46,069 nucleotides of DNA from Deltaproteobacteria bacterium. Its GTDB lineage: Bacteria > Desulfobacterota > Desulfarculia > Adiutricales > Adiutricaceae. Position 1 is the stretch's first letter. Every line of letters starts with the position of its first letter. Positions 8,503-17,457 of this stretch are shown in pieces. The stretch is taken from positions 1 through 46,069 of the forward strand of contig JAISMU010000098.1 of assembly GCA_031276635.1 (NCBI GenBank), in the 5' to 3' direction. The notes beneath the pieces are model-generated. The model saw nothing but the letters and a program-made list of their open reading frames with translations, did no database searches and was not told the DNA's origin. The position numbers were made by a program, and so were the translations under genes.

Positions 8503-9366
8503 TTGAGGTCAGCCGTTAGGAATCACTCTGGTCAAAAATCATCGCGGCCCTGGGCTTGGTTGGTGGTCGGGGCCCTAGCCCTCGCTCTACTGTTCTTAGT
8601 CTGGGAGGCGCCTGGCTCCCCGGCCCTGGGGAAAGTTAAACAGAAGACTATGAAGCCAGCCAAGCCCGAGCCCGAACCCAAGGAGCCCTCCGCCCAGGTT
8701 GGCGAGGTCCTCATCAAGCTCGTTGGTCCCCAGGGGCTGACTCAAGTTGACGGCCTTGATCCTCAGGCGGACGAGTTTATCCTCTCCCTGCGCCAGAGTT
8801 TTAAGCTCCGGATTCTGGCTATCTACGCCGAGCCGATCAGCTACACGCATTTCTCTCAGGGTCTGGCCAATCATCAGGGCCGGCTTATTCCCCGGCTGGC
8901 CCTCATTTCGGTCACCACGCGCATGGACAAAAAGAGCTATGACCCCAAACAGGTGAAGAAAGAGAAAAGTCGTTTCCGCGAGTTGTTCAGCCTAGCGGTC
9001 AACACCAGGCCTCTGGCCTGGCTTTTTGGGCGTAGGGCTAATAAAAAGCTTAAAGAGAAGCTCGGCCTGGACTTGGGATTCTCCTACACAACCGGGGATG
9101 AGACGCGTCGCTTTGACGAAAGGGACCGCTCAGTCTCCTTTTCGGTCCCGGCCACCATGGAATTTTTTGGGGTCAGGTCCAACTTCTTTGTTACCTCCTC
9201 GGCCTTGAACGTGGCCGATAAAATAGTTTTCCTGTCCTGGATTGAGCCAAGCCCGTCCCCAGAAGGGATGGAGTTGGTCCGTGCCGCGAGCCTGGAATGG
9301 TTGTTTCAAATGGCCCAGTTAAATGGCGAGAGCCTCCAACCCCTTGAGGAGGAAACAGAATCGTGA
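8503..9366 (+). CDS. Putative exported protein, unknown function
   Basis: A 287-aa protein from the TTG at 8503, which has a strong purine-rich GGGGGGAAAAGGG upstream. The reading frame is open much further 5' (from 8215), but that part overlaps the divergent gene and reads as an antisense shadow, so I reject it. After a basic start, a hydrophobic stretch (about residues 17-34, AWLVVGALALALLFLVWE) makes a signal peptide or anchor. A Lys/Pro/Glu-rich linker (KPAKPEPEPKEPS) and a soluble domain follow. I recognise no family. It converges on aspartate kinase; a small hairpin (AGGCTG/CAGCCT, 9366-9383) lies between the two stops. Confidence 0.65.
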   Translation: MRSAVRNHSGQKSSRPWAWLVVGALALALLFLVWEAPGSPALGKVKQKTMKPAKPEPEPKEPSAQVGEVLIKLVGPQGLTQVDGLDPQADEFILSLRQSFKLRILAIYAEPISYTHFSQGLANHQGRLIPRLALISVTTRMDKKSYDPKQVKKEKSRFRELFSLAVNTRPLAWLFGRRANKKLKEKLGLDLGFSYTTGDETRRFDERDRSVSFSVPATMEFFGVRSNFFVTSSALNVADKIVFLSWIEPSPSPEGMELVRAASLEWLFQMAQLNGESLQPLEEETES

Positions 9367-9381
9367 GGCTGGCGGCTCAGC

Positions 9382-10629
9382 CTAAATCACCTTGTCGCCG
9401 GGTCGCTCCAGCTCAAAGGCGTCATGCAGGGCCCGCACGGCCAGTTCCCCGTACTTTTTGTCGATTACGCAACTGATCTTGATCTCCGAGGTGGAGATCA
9501 TGGAAAGATTGATGTTTTCCTTGGCCAGGGCCTGGAACATCAGGGCGGCCACCCCAGCGTGGTTGCGCATGCCCACTCCCACCAGGGAGACTTTGGCGAT
9601 ATTTTGCTCTCCCACCACGGACTTGGCCCCGATCTCGTGACTGACCGCCTCCATCAGTTCCATGGTCTTGGCGTAATCAGGAAGAGGCACCGTGAAAGAG
9701 AAGTCGGTCATTTTCTCGACCGCGGGCTCGGGGTTGTGGGAGCGGTTTTGGATGATCATGTCCACCACGATGCCAGCCTTGGCCACCACATTAAGGATGC
9801 TGGCGGCTACCCCAGGTTGATCCGGGACCTGTAACAGGGTTACCCTGGCCTCGTTGACAGACAGGGTAACCCCCCGCACCGGTGTTTTTTCCATATCGCT
9901 GTCCTCCTGGCAGATGAGGGTGCCAACAGCCTGGGAATGGGCGTGGCGAACGTGGATCTTGACCCCATAGTTCATGGCCAGCTCCACGCTGCGGATCTCC
10001 ATGACTTTGGCCCCCAAAGAGGCCAGCTCCATCATTTCCTCGTAACTGATCCGGTCCATTTTGCGGGCTTTGTCACAGATATTAGGATCAGTGGTATAAA
10101 TTCCATCAACATCGGTGTAGATTTCGCACAGTTCGGCCTTAAGCCCGATGGACAAGGCCACCGCCGTGGTGTCCGAGCCGCCCCGGCCCAAGGTGGTCAA
10201 ATCCCCGTGCCGGTTGACTCCCTGAAAACCGGCCACGGCCACAATCCGCCCCTTGGCCAGCTCCGTGCGAATCCGGGCCGGGTCCAGGTCAGTGACTCGG
10301 GCTCGGCCATGCTGATCATCGGTCTTGATGCCAGCCTGAAATCCCAGAAAAGATTTGACTTTCTCGCCAAATTCCTGGCAGGCCAGCGCGAAAAGCCCTA
10401 TGGAAACTTGTTCGCCCGTGGCCAGGATATTATCCAGCTCTCGGGGGGAAGGGTCGGGGGTGACGCTGTGAGCCAGCTTGAGCAGACGGTCGGTCTCACC
10501 TTTCATGGCTGACAGAACGACCACCACCTCGTGGCCTTCGTTTTTGGCGGTGATCGCTCTCTTAGCCACCCCTCGGATCAAGTCTATGGTGGCCACTGAG
10601 CTCCCGCCGTACTTCTGAATAATCCTCAT
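9382..10629 (-). CDS. lysC: Aspartate kinase
   Basis: A 415-aa protein from the ATG at 10629. An open frame extends 24 codons further, but the conserved start MRIIQKYGGSSVA begins here, after GGGAAAAAGGAC. It phosphorylates L-aspartate, the first step to lysine, threonine, methionine and diaminopimelate. The kinase domain shows KYGGSS at 6-11, GRGGSDTTA near 173 and TDVDGIYTTDP near 197. Two ACT domains follow (about 265-415), where feedback inhibitors usually bind. Length matches single-function aspartokinases. It stands apart from other amino-acid genes, and no lysine riboswitch was recognised in its leader. Confidence 0.95.
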   Translation of the reverse strand: MRIIQKYGGSSVATIDLIRGVAKRAITAKNEGHEVVVVLSAMKGETDRLLKLAHSVTPDPSPRELDNILATGEQVSIGLFALACQEFGEKVKSFLGFQAGIKTDDQHGRARVTDLDPARIRTELAKGRIVAVAGFQGVNRHGDLTTLGRGGSDTTAVALSIGLKAELCEIYTDVDGIYTTDPNICDKARKMDRISYEEMMELASLGAKVMEIRSVELAMNYGVKIHVRHAHSQAVGTLICQEDSDMEKTPVRGVTLSVNEARVTLLQVPDQPGVAASILNVVAKAGIVVDMIIQNRSHNPEPAVEKMTDFSFTVPLPDYAKTMELMEAVSHEIGAKSVVGEQNIAKVSLVGVGMRNHAGVAALMFQALAKENINLSMISTSEIKISCVIDKKYGELAVRALHDAFELERPGDKVI

Positions 10630-11195
10630 GTCCTTTTTCCCGTGAAAAATATTGTTTAATCGGGCCCGGGCTCTGGGGGCCAAGGCAACTCGCGGGCTCA
10701 TCAGGTTAGCCGAGAGAGCTCAGCGGCCTCCCGCGAGTTAAAGGAGCCAGAGCTCAAAGTCAGGAAAAGGTCAAAAACGTTTCTTTGCCCCTGGGCTTTA
10801 TCCAGGGCTTGGCCAGGGATTGGAGCCCAGTTAAAGGGCAGACCCTAAAAAACCAGTCAAAATCAGCCCAGAATGGGTAATTGAGGTTAATGGCCAGGAT
10901 ATTTTGAAAAAATAAGAATTTGTCTCAAATTAAAATGGCGAGAAAGCCAGGTAAAAAAACAAAAATTCACCATAAAAAAAATCCCAGACCAGCCAAGATA
11001 GCCGGGGGCGAGCGATGACCGAAAATCAAGGCCAGAAGAGGCTTTATAAAGGCGCGAGGTAACTATAGTCCATTTGGCCTAAAAATTAAAGAATTTCCCC
11101 GAGAGCCCCAGGGGCGGGCTGGTCTAGAGCTCGTCTTCTTACTGCCAGAGGCTTGAGGGCGCGAAGGCTTTTCTTGGCTTAATCCACTTATAGCA
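10630..11195. other. Intergenic region, no gene seen
   Basis: The first part is the leader of lysC (minus strand) and the rest is an AT-rich stretch before the broken nuclease gene. I see no tRNA, riboswitch or long hairpin here. Confidence 0.5.
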
Positions 11196-11835
11196 ATGAG
11201 CTTCCAGGTCTTCAGTGAGATACCCAGTTCCAAGGGACGTTTGGATCTCGGAGGGGAGCTACCTGGTCAGATCTATTTGATTCTTGAGCTCAAATATCGG
11301 GGCAAACCCGTTCAAAAATTGGCAGACAAACAAAATAAGATATTGGCGAATGTGGCCAGAAAATCCTTGTCCAGGGTGGCAAGGTATGAAAGTTTAGCCA
11401 AAATAGTTTCAAAGAATCTTGATACTAATAAAATCAAGCTAATATTATCAGAATTAAGTGACGATGAGTCAACTGAGACTAAAGAGAATTACTTGCTGGC
11501 CCAGTTCGCCTTGAAATCATTCCCAGACAAGGACATCAACGACGCTCTGGCCGCAACGGTTCTGGAAAAGCTCCCTCGCGACAGACTTGAGAAAGAGTTA
11601 CTCAATTTAGGCGTTAAGATAGACCTGCCCCAAAAGACCGAGGACCTATCCGACGAGCGTAATTGACCCGGTTTTAACCAAGGTCGCCCAGGAGGCCTTG
11701 AGGGACATAACCCCAAAAGACTATCATGGCTCCTTCAGGCTTAAAGCTAAAGGATTTATTGACCTGGGCCTGGCCATTTATGCTGATGGCTCCACAGTCA
11801 AGGCGTTGTTTGGCTCGGAAATCCCCAAAGGTTAA
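11196..11835 (+). pseudogene. Broken PD-(D/E)XK nuclease domain of the AAA-ATPase-like/PDDEXK_9 family
   Basis: The first frame (11196-11666) opens with KGRLDLGGELPGQIYLILEL (from residue 13), which holds the D..E-x-K active-site pattern at D17, E31 and K33 of PD-(D/E)XK nucleases. The typical C-terminal part (DITPKDYHGSFRLKAKGF, then LGLAIYADG) appears in the next frame up to the stop at 11835, so a frameshift lies near 11658. The large N-terminal ATPase domain normal for this family is missing. I therefore call a truncated, frameshifted remnant. An intact relative of the same broad family is at 32607-34265. Confidence 0.75.
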
Positions 11836-12459
11836 GGGCTCCCAACCCAAAGCGTCAGAAGCCTGTTAAACTCTAATCCCTCGCCATTAAGACGCTCTTG
11901 CCTCACCAGTTTAGGTCGCGGGCTGTCATAGCCGCCTCCGGGCGTGAGGTTTAGTCTCGAAAAAATTATTCCTTAAAGCGTTAGCGGCTTTATAATTTGA
12001 GCCGCTGGAAGGGCCTATGGTTTAGAAGCCCTTGCTAAAAAGTCGGTTTTTTGAAAAATTATTTAGGTAACATATTGAATTAGCTATTTTTATCCGAGGC
12101 CAGATTTTAAAAACCAAGTTTTGGAAAACGTTGGGTTTGCTTTTCAAAGTGATATTGTTGAAAAGGTAAAATTTATATATTATTTATGAAAAACAAAAAA
12201 ATATTATGTACTCATAGCTAAGAGCCAAAATGGAAAATGGCGCGCCCACCTGGAAAATCGGTTTTATTGTCAACCCGGCGACGGTTGTCTTGGTTGTCGT
12301 CTTAGCCCAAATTTAATTTTACCGTGAAACTCATCGTAATTAGCCGAAATCACGGCAAAAAGAAATCTGAGTTTCATGACACGGGGGTGAGGGCGTCCCC
12401 TCATGAGCATTTAGAGTCAATTTACCTGGGGGCGCGAGAATTAGGCCGCTGACCGCCGA
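11836..12459. other. AT-rich intergenic region with MITE copy C and competing hairpins
   Basis: Besides the degenerate MITE copy at 12025-12134, this stretch has an inverted repeat TGAAACTCA (12325-12333) / TGAGTTTCA (12368-12376). An overlapping alternative pair, CCGTGA (12322-12327) / TCACGG (12350-12355), cannot form at the same time. No gene is visible. Confidence 0.45.
12025..12134 (-). mobile_element. MITE-like 110-bp repeat, degenerate copy C (reverse)
   Basis: This stretch aligns along its whole length with the reverse complement of the repeats at 13769-13878 and 34600-34709. Shared segments include GCCCTTGC.AAAAAGTC at the left end and GTAACATAT.GAA in the middle. Its right terminal repeat (GGAAAACGTTG) is strongly mutated. 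It has no coding capacity and would depend on a transposase supplied elsewhere. Confidence 0.65.
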
Positions 12460-13683
12460 CTATTTCAGGCTTCCCGAAGAGTTTTTTTCGGCGGGGCTTT
12501 TCAAGCCTCTGAGCCCGGGATGAAGAACAAGATAATAAACCAGGTAAAAGCCCAGGAAAATCAAGGCGTTGACTGAGTCGCCCCAGAAGACGGCCCGGTA
12601 GTTGTCGGCTAACTCGGCGATGAGGCCAAAGGTTATTGAGCCCACGCCAAAGCCAATGTCCAGGGAGTTAAAAAGCGAGGAGGCCACGGCCGTTCGGAGC
12701 TCCGGTCGGGAGGAGGTGAAGGCCAGGGCCTGGACGCAGGGAAAAAGGGTGCCAGTCGCCAGGCCCCACATGACCGAGGCGACCAGGACTGTGGCCAGGC
12801 TTTGGAATTGGGTGATGACCAGGAGGGCGGCGACACTCAGGCCAATGGCCGGGGCGATGACCACTCGGTGGCCAAAACGGTCCTGCAAGGGCCCGGAGAA
12901 GATTCGGGACAGGATTATTCCAACCGTGGAAAACCCAAAAAACTGGCCACTATAGGGCAGGCCTATCTCCTTACAGTACAGGGCCAGATAGACGGCCACC
13001 GCGCTGACGGTAATCCCCAGCAGAAACATCAGGGTTGAGGGGGCCAAAGCCGCCAGGGAGATGATGACCAGCTTGGGTTTGCGGCCAGCGGGTGGAGCGG
13101 GGAGGCGAACATCCGGTAGAAACACGGTCCAGATGAGCCCTAGGGCGTAGAAACTGCCAACTGTCAGAAACAGAGCCAAAAAACCCATGTTTTCCATGAG
13201 CCAGATGCCGACGGAAGGGCCCACCGCCAAGGTCAGGATGACTCCCAGGCCCAGAAAGCCCAAGCCCTGGGCCATCCGGTTAACCGGGATGATCTGGGCG
13301 GCCACGGAGGTTACCAGAGTTGAGGTCAGCCCGAACCCCAGACCGTGAAAAAAGCGGGCTAGGGAGGCGGAAAAGGCGGTCAGAGCCAGATAATAACCAG
13401 CCACCGCCAAAGCGCAGATGAAAAGGCCGACCCGGATGATGATTAGGGGCCGAAAGTACAGAACCAGGCGCGGGGCAGAGGAGCGGGCCAGGATGGCTGA
13501 GATGATGAAGACGCTGAAGATTTGGCCTATGGTGTCCCGAGAGTGTCCGTGGCTCTCCAGGAACAAGGTCAAAGTCGGCAGCAGGGTGTCAAAACCCAGG
13601 AAAATAAAGATGTTCAGGATCGTCAGAACTTTGAACGGCAAGGTCCAAAGCGTGCCATTCTTAGGGGAAGTTATTGGAGTCAT
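12460..13683 (-). CDS. Major facilitator superfamily transporter
   Basis: A 407-aa inner-membrane protein with about twelve hydrophobic segments in two halves, separated by a basic loop near residues 190-205 (PAPPAGRKPKL). The loop between helices 8 and 9 carries SRIFSGPLQDRFGHR, the second-half copy of the MFS signature. The region looks like the drug/metabolite exporter subgroup, but the substrate cannot be told. It is a single gene between two inverted copies of the 110-bp repeat (12025-12134 and 13769-13878). The start is ATG at 13683. Confidence 0.85.
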   Translation of the reverse strand: MTPITSPKNGTLWTLPFKVLTILNIFIFLGFDTLLPTLTLFLESHGHSRDTIGQIFSVFIISAILARSSAPRLVLYFRPLIIIRVGLFICALAVAGYYLALTAFSASLARFFHGLGFGLTSTLVTSVAAQIIPVNRMAQGLGFLGLGVILTLAVGPSVGIWLMENMGFLALFLTVGSFYALGLIWTVFLPDVRLPAPPAGRKPKLVIISLAALAPSTLMFLLGITVSAVAVYLALYCKEIGLPYSGQFFGFSTVGIILSRIFSGPLQDRFGHRVVIAPAIGLSVAALLVITQFQSLATVLVASVMWGLATGTLFPCVQALAFTSSRPELRTAVASSLFNSLDIGFGVGSITFGLIAELADNYRAVFWGDSVNALIFLGFYLVYYLVLHPGLRGLKSPAEKNSSGSLK

Positions 13684-14303
13684 GATTTTTATAATAGCTG
13701 TGTGATAAAGTCACAGTAAGAAAACATTAATATTGAAAAAAAAAGGAATAAATGGCGCTATAAAAAAAGACGCTTTCGCCAAAACCCTAGTTCAAAAAAT
13801 TATGCCTAAAATGAAATTAGTAATTTCAATATGTTACCAAGCATAATTCATGAAAGAACGCCTTTTTGCGATGGCATCAGAAAAAAATAAAAAGGCGCGG
13901 ACGCGGGATTACGATTTCAGGGGGGAGAAGGAGCCCACACTCTGATAAATCCAAATTGGCCATTTTACACGTATTCCAGCAAAAAGGCGAACTGTCTGAA
14001 AAAGGTAAAAGGTCCAGCGATTTTTGCTCGCCAGAACTCGCCCCCAAGCTCTGGCTATCGGCTGGAACCCGGGGCTATTGGACAAATTATGTTGGGCCAC
14101 AAAAGGGGTAGGACAGAAATAAATATAATTAAATATTCCAATTTAATATGAAAAAGTAAGCTTATTTTTTTTTAAAAAATATATTGGAACATAAAATTAG
14201 TTTAAGAATTTTTGCGAACAAACACAAAATATCAGGGTGTTCATTTTTTTCGGACTGGGGTCTCCAAAATCGGCAGCCTGGTCAACGAAAATCGGAATTG
14301 CCA
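13684..14303. other. Intergenic region with MITE copy A
   Basis: This lies between the MFS gene and the end of the double-ATPase gene, both on the minus strand. Its left half holds the intact-looking MITE copy (13769-13878). The remainder, 13879-14303, is AT-rich at its ends with a GC-richer core and no convincing reading frame. It may contain an eroded gene but I recognise none. Confidence 0.45.
13769..13878 (+). mobile_element. MITE-like 110-bp repeat, copy A
   Basis: It has the same length as, and about 78% identity without gaps (86 of 110 positions by eye) to, the repeat at 34600-34709. The ends are imperfect inverted repeats (GACGCTTTCGCCAAAA and TTTTTGCGATGGCATC). It does not code for protein. 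The element is in the opposite orientation to copy C, and the MFS transporter gene lies between them. Confidence 0.8.
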
Positions 14304-17300
14304 TCATTCTGAATAGAGTTTACACAGGGAGATAATTTCATCATCGGCGGCGGCCCCAGTGTGGGCTGATAACCCTAAGGGAATTATCAGCTTTTGAATT
14401 TCCCCGGTCATGGGTTTGACGAAAAAATGACCTGGTTCCAAGTTGGCGATGACCCCTTTAACTCCAAGATAGGTCTCGGCGGTTTGGATGGAGATTGGGG
14501 ACGATAGTTTCCCAAAAAATTGGGTTGAGCAGTTGCCAGGGACTTGGTTGTGCACGCTTTTGGGCTCTTGAGAGGCCAGGACAAAACCTAAGCCGTACTT
14601 TCTGGCTTGGCTGGCGAAGCGAATCAGAGCCCCTTTGGCTAGGGAAGGATTCACGGTTGGAACGAAGTCTTTGGCCTCATCAATGACTAATAGCCCCTGA
14701 AGATTAGCTTTGGGATGTTTTTTGCCCCAGGCGAAATAAGACTGAGCCAGTTGGCTGACAAAGATTTGTTGGGACTCAACCGAGCCCAGGCCTGAGAGAT
14801 TAAAAACCGAGATGGACCTCTGTTTGTCCCCAGGATCCAGAATAGCTTCAATAGTGGTGATAGGGCCTTCTTTATAAAGAGGATTGGTTATTTTAAGAGC
14901 CTGAAGCGAGTTAACTAATTTTTGGGCTTTGGTCGCGGAATTATTAAAGATATCCGCGGTCCGGGCTGGCAGGTTGCTTAAAAAATTGATCAGGTGCCCT
15001 AAATCGGAGACTCTGTTTTGGACCAGGTCTTCAATGGCTAATCTCAGCAAGGCTTTTTCCACGCCATCTTTTATTTTGATGACCTCAGCCAGAGAATCGG
15101 CGGCAATATCTATATTGGAGGTCAAATCCTCATCAGGAGCGACGCCAGAAAAATCTGGCAGATTAGTCAAGAGAATCGGGCGCCCATTGGTGAGACCAGG
15201 GGTATAAATTTTAAAAGCCGTATTAGCGAAATAATCCTTTTCCTTGGCAAATTCCTCTGGCCCCCAATTGGCCGGATAGATGGGCCATTTTTGGCCAAGA
15301 CGGACCAGATCATTTCCCACGTCCACGATAATGGCCGAAATGCCTTGCAAGGCGGCTTCCTCAACCAAGCGACGTAGGGTCACAGTTTTGCCGGAGCCGG
15401 AGCCACCAAAAATGATAGTGTGCCTGGTGAGATCGTTTAAATCCAGGTAAAATTTTTCAGTGGGCTGAGCTTCAAGCTTACCCATATAGATTTTTTCGGA
15501 GGCGACCTTAGCGACCGGAGTTGGCTCTGAGGTCGGGGTAAGAGGGGTTATCGGGGGGGTTGGGGTAACGGAGGTTGACCTGGAGTTGACCGGCTCAGGG
15601 TCAGGCTCGTTAGAAGGTGAGAGGCCTTCAAGCAAGAACTTCAGCTCAGGGCGAAGAAACTCATTTTTTTGGGTGGGCTTGTTGGCCTTGGCCCAGGGGA
15701 TCCACTTGTGCGGAAACTTTTTGGACACTGCCCAAAGGGCGGCCAGATGCCTGACGCTCGACTCATCAGGTTGGAGCCACTGGCCTTTCTGAACCTCAAA
15801 ATCTTTAATCGTCTTTAAAGTCTTGTCGCCTTTTAAATTTTGCCGATCAAAACGAATTATGGTCAGGCGCTTATGGGGCGATTTGCGGTCCAGGCCAATT
15901 GATTTCATGGCTTGTTCCAGGCGATTAATGAAAGCGCGGTTATTGGTGAGCAAAAGAGCCCGGACGCCTAGATAGAGGTCGGTTTTTTGGCCCTGGGCGT
16001 GCTCAAGATGGAGTTGGAAATGAACCGAAGGAAAGGTTTTCAGAGACTGATTGGGCGGGAATTCCACGGAGATATAAGTGTTCTCCGGCAAGCTGTCCTC
16101 TATCTCGTAGCAAAAATATCTGGCGAAAGTCAGAAGAGCCTCTGGCCAGAGATTTTTTTCCGCCTCTAAGTCCTTCCAGTCGGCGATTATAGTGTCTTTA
16201 TAACAACTGTCATAAAATAAGTTCAGCTCTTCGTCAGTGCCAGAGGGAGGAGGTAGGGTTACAACGTTGGTGACGACCTCGCTTTCAACACTGGCCTCGA
16301 AGACAACGCCTTTACTGACACACTCAGTTTGATGCTTTCGGCAGGCTTGTAAAAATTTTCTCGGGATGGTGTTAAGCTGGGATGAAATATAACCGTCAGG
16401 AAACGGCCAAGTGGGATATGGAGGCATAAAATCGTTTTTTTGAAAAGCCGGCGTCAGCCGACTTTTTACCAGTAGCTCTAAGGCGGTTTTATCAGTTAGA
16501 GGGGAAAGAAGATATCGGTTGGGAAATCTGTCCATAGCCGACTTGTAGGCGTCTGTGTCCAATTTTTCCCAAGTGCGGTTTAAGCAAGACAGGACAGTCA
16601 GGCAACGGCTGTTGAAGACCACCAAGCTGGCCAGGCTATCGCAAAAACCATTGATGGCTATTTCAGGACTAGGGCCATTTTGGACCACATAATTTAAGAT
16701 GTTGTCAATTTGATCGATGGCGAGGACGGTGGCCCTCTGGCCCAAACTCATCAGCCAGGTCAGGCCCCGGATAATCTTGTCCGGGGAGGGGCTTGGGGCG
16801 GTAAGACCATAGGCGGACAAATTAGTTATGGCGTTCTGGCCCAGAAGCCAATTATAACCAATTTCCGATAGACTGAGATCTTGGGAGGTGGAAAGTAAAA
16901 ATGCCCGGACTATGTTGGCGTGTTTAGGGGCATTGGCTGGATCCAAATTTTTGAGGTAAGCGGCGATTTTTTGGGAATTTTTTATTAATTTGTCAGAAGG
17001 CACTTTGGTGAATATTTTTGCCTTATTTTCCTCAGAGCCAGCAAGTTTAAAGATCTGGCCAAGTATTTTGAGCGCCTGGGTCCAGCCATCGCCGAGTGGG
17101 GCTCGAAGGGAATCCAGAAAATGCTCCAGCGCTTGAGGCCAAAACTCATTGGCGTTGGCTAAATTGACATAGATAAAATAGGCCCCACGAGTTTGAGTTT
17201 CTCGCCGTAAGGCAGACAGTAAATGGGTTTTGCCTGAGCCAGCGTCGCCACTAAAGCAAAAACCCATGGGGGAGCCGGGTTTGGGGCTGTTGATCAGACG

Positions 17301-17447
17301 GGTAAGGGCCGCGGTGACATTAAGCCGCTCCTCGCGGTGGATTTCGGGCACATCAATGATCTCGTTTGACCAAATTTGCTCGTAGATCACGACACTGTCA
17401 AAGTCGGCCTGTTTGAAAACCTCAAGCTCATTGATCTGATCGGCCAT
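14304..17447 (-). CDS. Double ATPase: ORC/AAA-like N-half fused to HerA-like C-half
   Basis: A 1047-aa protein. The N-half has Walker A GDAGSGKT (67-74) and Walker B ATVLAIDQID (239-248), like STAND/ORC-Cdc6 type ATPases. A middle region (about 400-610) matches nothing I recognise. A Pro/Thr/Glu-rich linker (611-650) leads to a HerA/FtsK-like half. That half has Walker A GGSGSGKT (681-688), Walker B LLVIDEAKDF (919-928) with D923-E924, and a likely arginine finger in FASQARKYGLG (R949). HerA-type motors form hexamers that pump DNA and often power nucleases in defence systems. It starts 10 bases after the stop of the winged-helix gene, so the two form an operon. No nuclease, Sir2 or methylase partner is adjacent. 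Both ATPase sites look intact. Function unknown; a DNA-acting conflict or maintenance system is an inference. Confidence 0.85.
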   Translation of the reverse strand: MADQINELEVFKQADFDSVVIYEQIWSNEIIDVPEIHREERLNVTAALTRLINSPKPGSPMGFCFSGDAGSGKTHLLSALRRETQTRGAYFIYVNLANANEFWPQALEHFLDSLRAPLGDGWTQALKILGQIFKLAGSEENKAKIFTKVPSDKLIKNSQKIAAYLKNLDPANAPKHANIVRAFLLSTSQDLSLSEIGYNWLLGQNAITNLSAYGLTAPSPSPDKIIRGLTWLMSLGQRATVLAIDQIDNILNYVVQNGPSPEIAINGFCDSLASLVVFNSRCLTVLSCLNRTWEKLDTDAYKSAMDRFPNRYLLSPLTDKTALELLVKSRLTPAFQKNDFMPPYPTWPFPDGYISSQLNTIPRKFLQACRKHQTECVSKGVVFEASVESEVVTNVVTLPPPSGTDEELNLFYDSCYKDTIIADWKDLEAEKNLWPEALLTFARYFCYEIEDSLPENTYISVEFPPNQSLKTFPSVHFQLHLEHAQGQKTDLYLGVRALLLTNNRAFINRLEQAMKSIGLDRKSPHKRLTIIRFDRQNLKGDKTLKTIKDFEVQKGQWLQPDESSVRHLAALWAVSKKFPHKWIPWAKANKPTQKNEFLRPELKFLLEGLSPSNEPDPEPVNSRSTSVTPTPPITPLTPTSEPTPVAKVASEKIYMGKLEAQPTEKFYLDLNDLTRHTIIFGGSGSGKTVTLRRLVEEAALQGISAIIVDVGNDLVRLGQKWPIYPANWGPEEFAKEKDYFANTAFKIYTPGLTNGRPILLTNLPDFSGVAPDEDLTSNIDIAADSLAEVIKIKDGVEKALLRLAIEDLVQNRVSDLGHLINFLSNLPARTADIFNNSATKAQKLVNSLQALKITNPLYKEGPITTIEAILDPGDKQRSISVFNLSGLGSVESQQIFVSQLAQSYFAWGKKHPKANLQGLLVIDEAKDFVPTVNPSLAKGALIRFASQARKYGLGFVLASQEPKSVHNQVPGNCSTQFFGKLSSPISIQTAETYLGVKGVIANLEPGHFFVKPMTGEIQKLIIPLGLSAHTGAAADDEIISLCKLYSE

Positions 17448-17457
17448 TATCTGAACC

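Noticed and set aside
10630-11195. Lysine riboswitch in front of aspartate kinase
   Set aside because: I looked for the conserved stems and loops and saw none; the leader is AT-rich with no strong hairpins.
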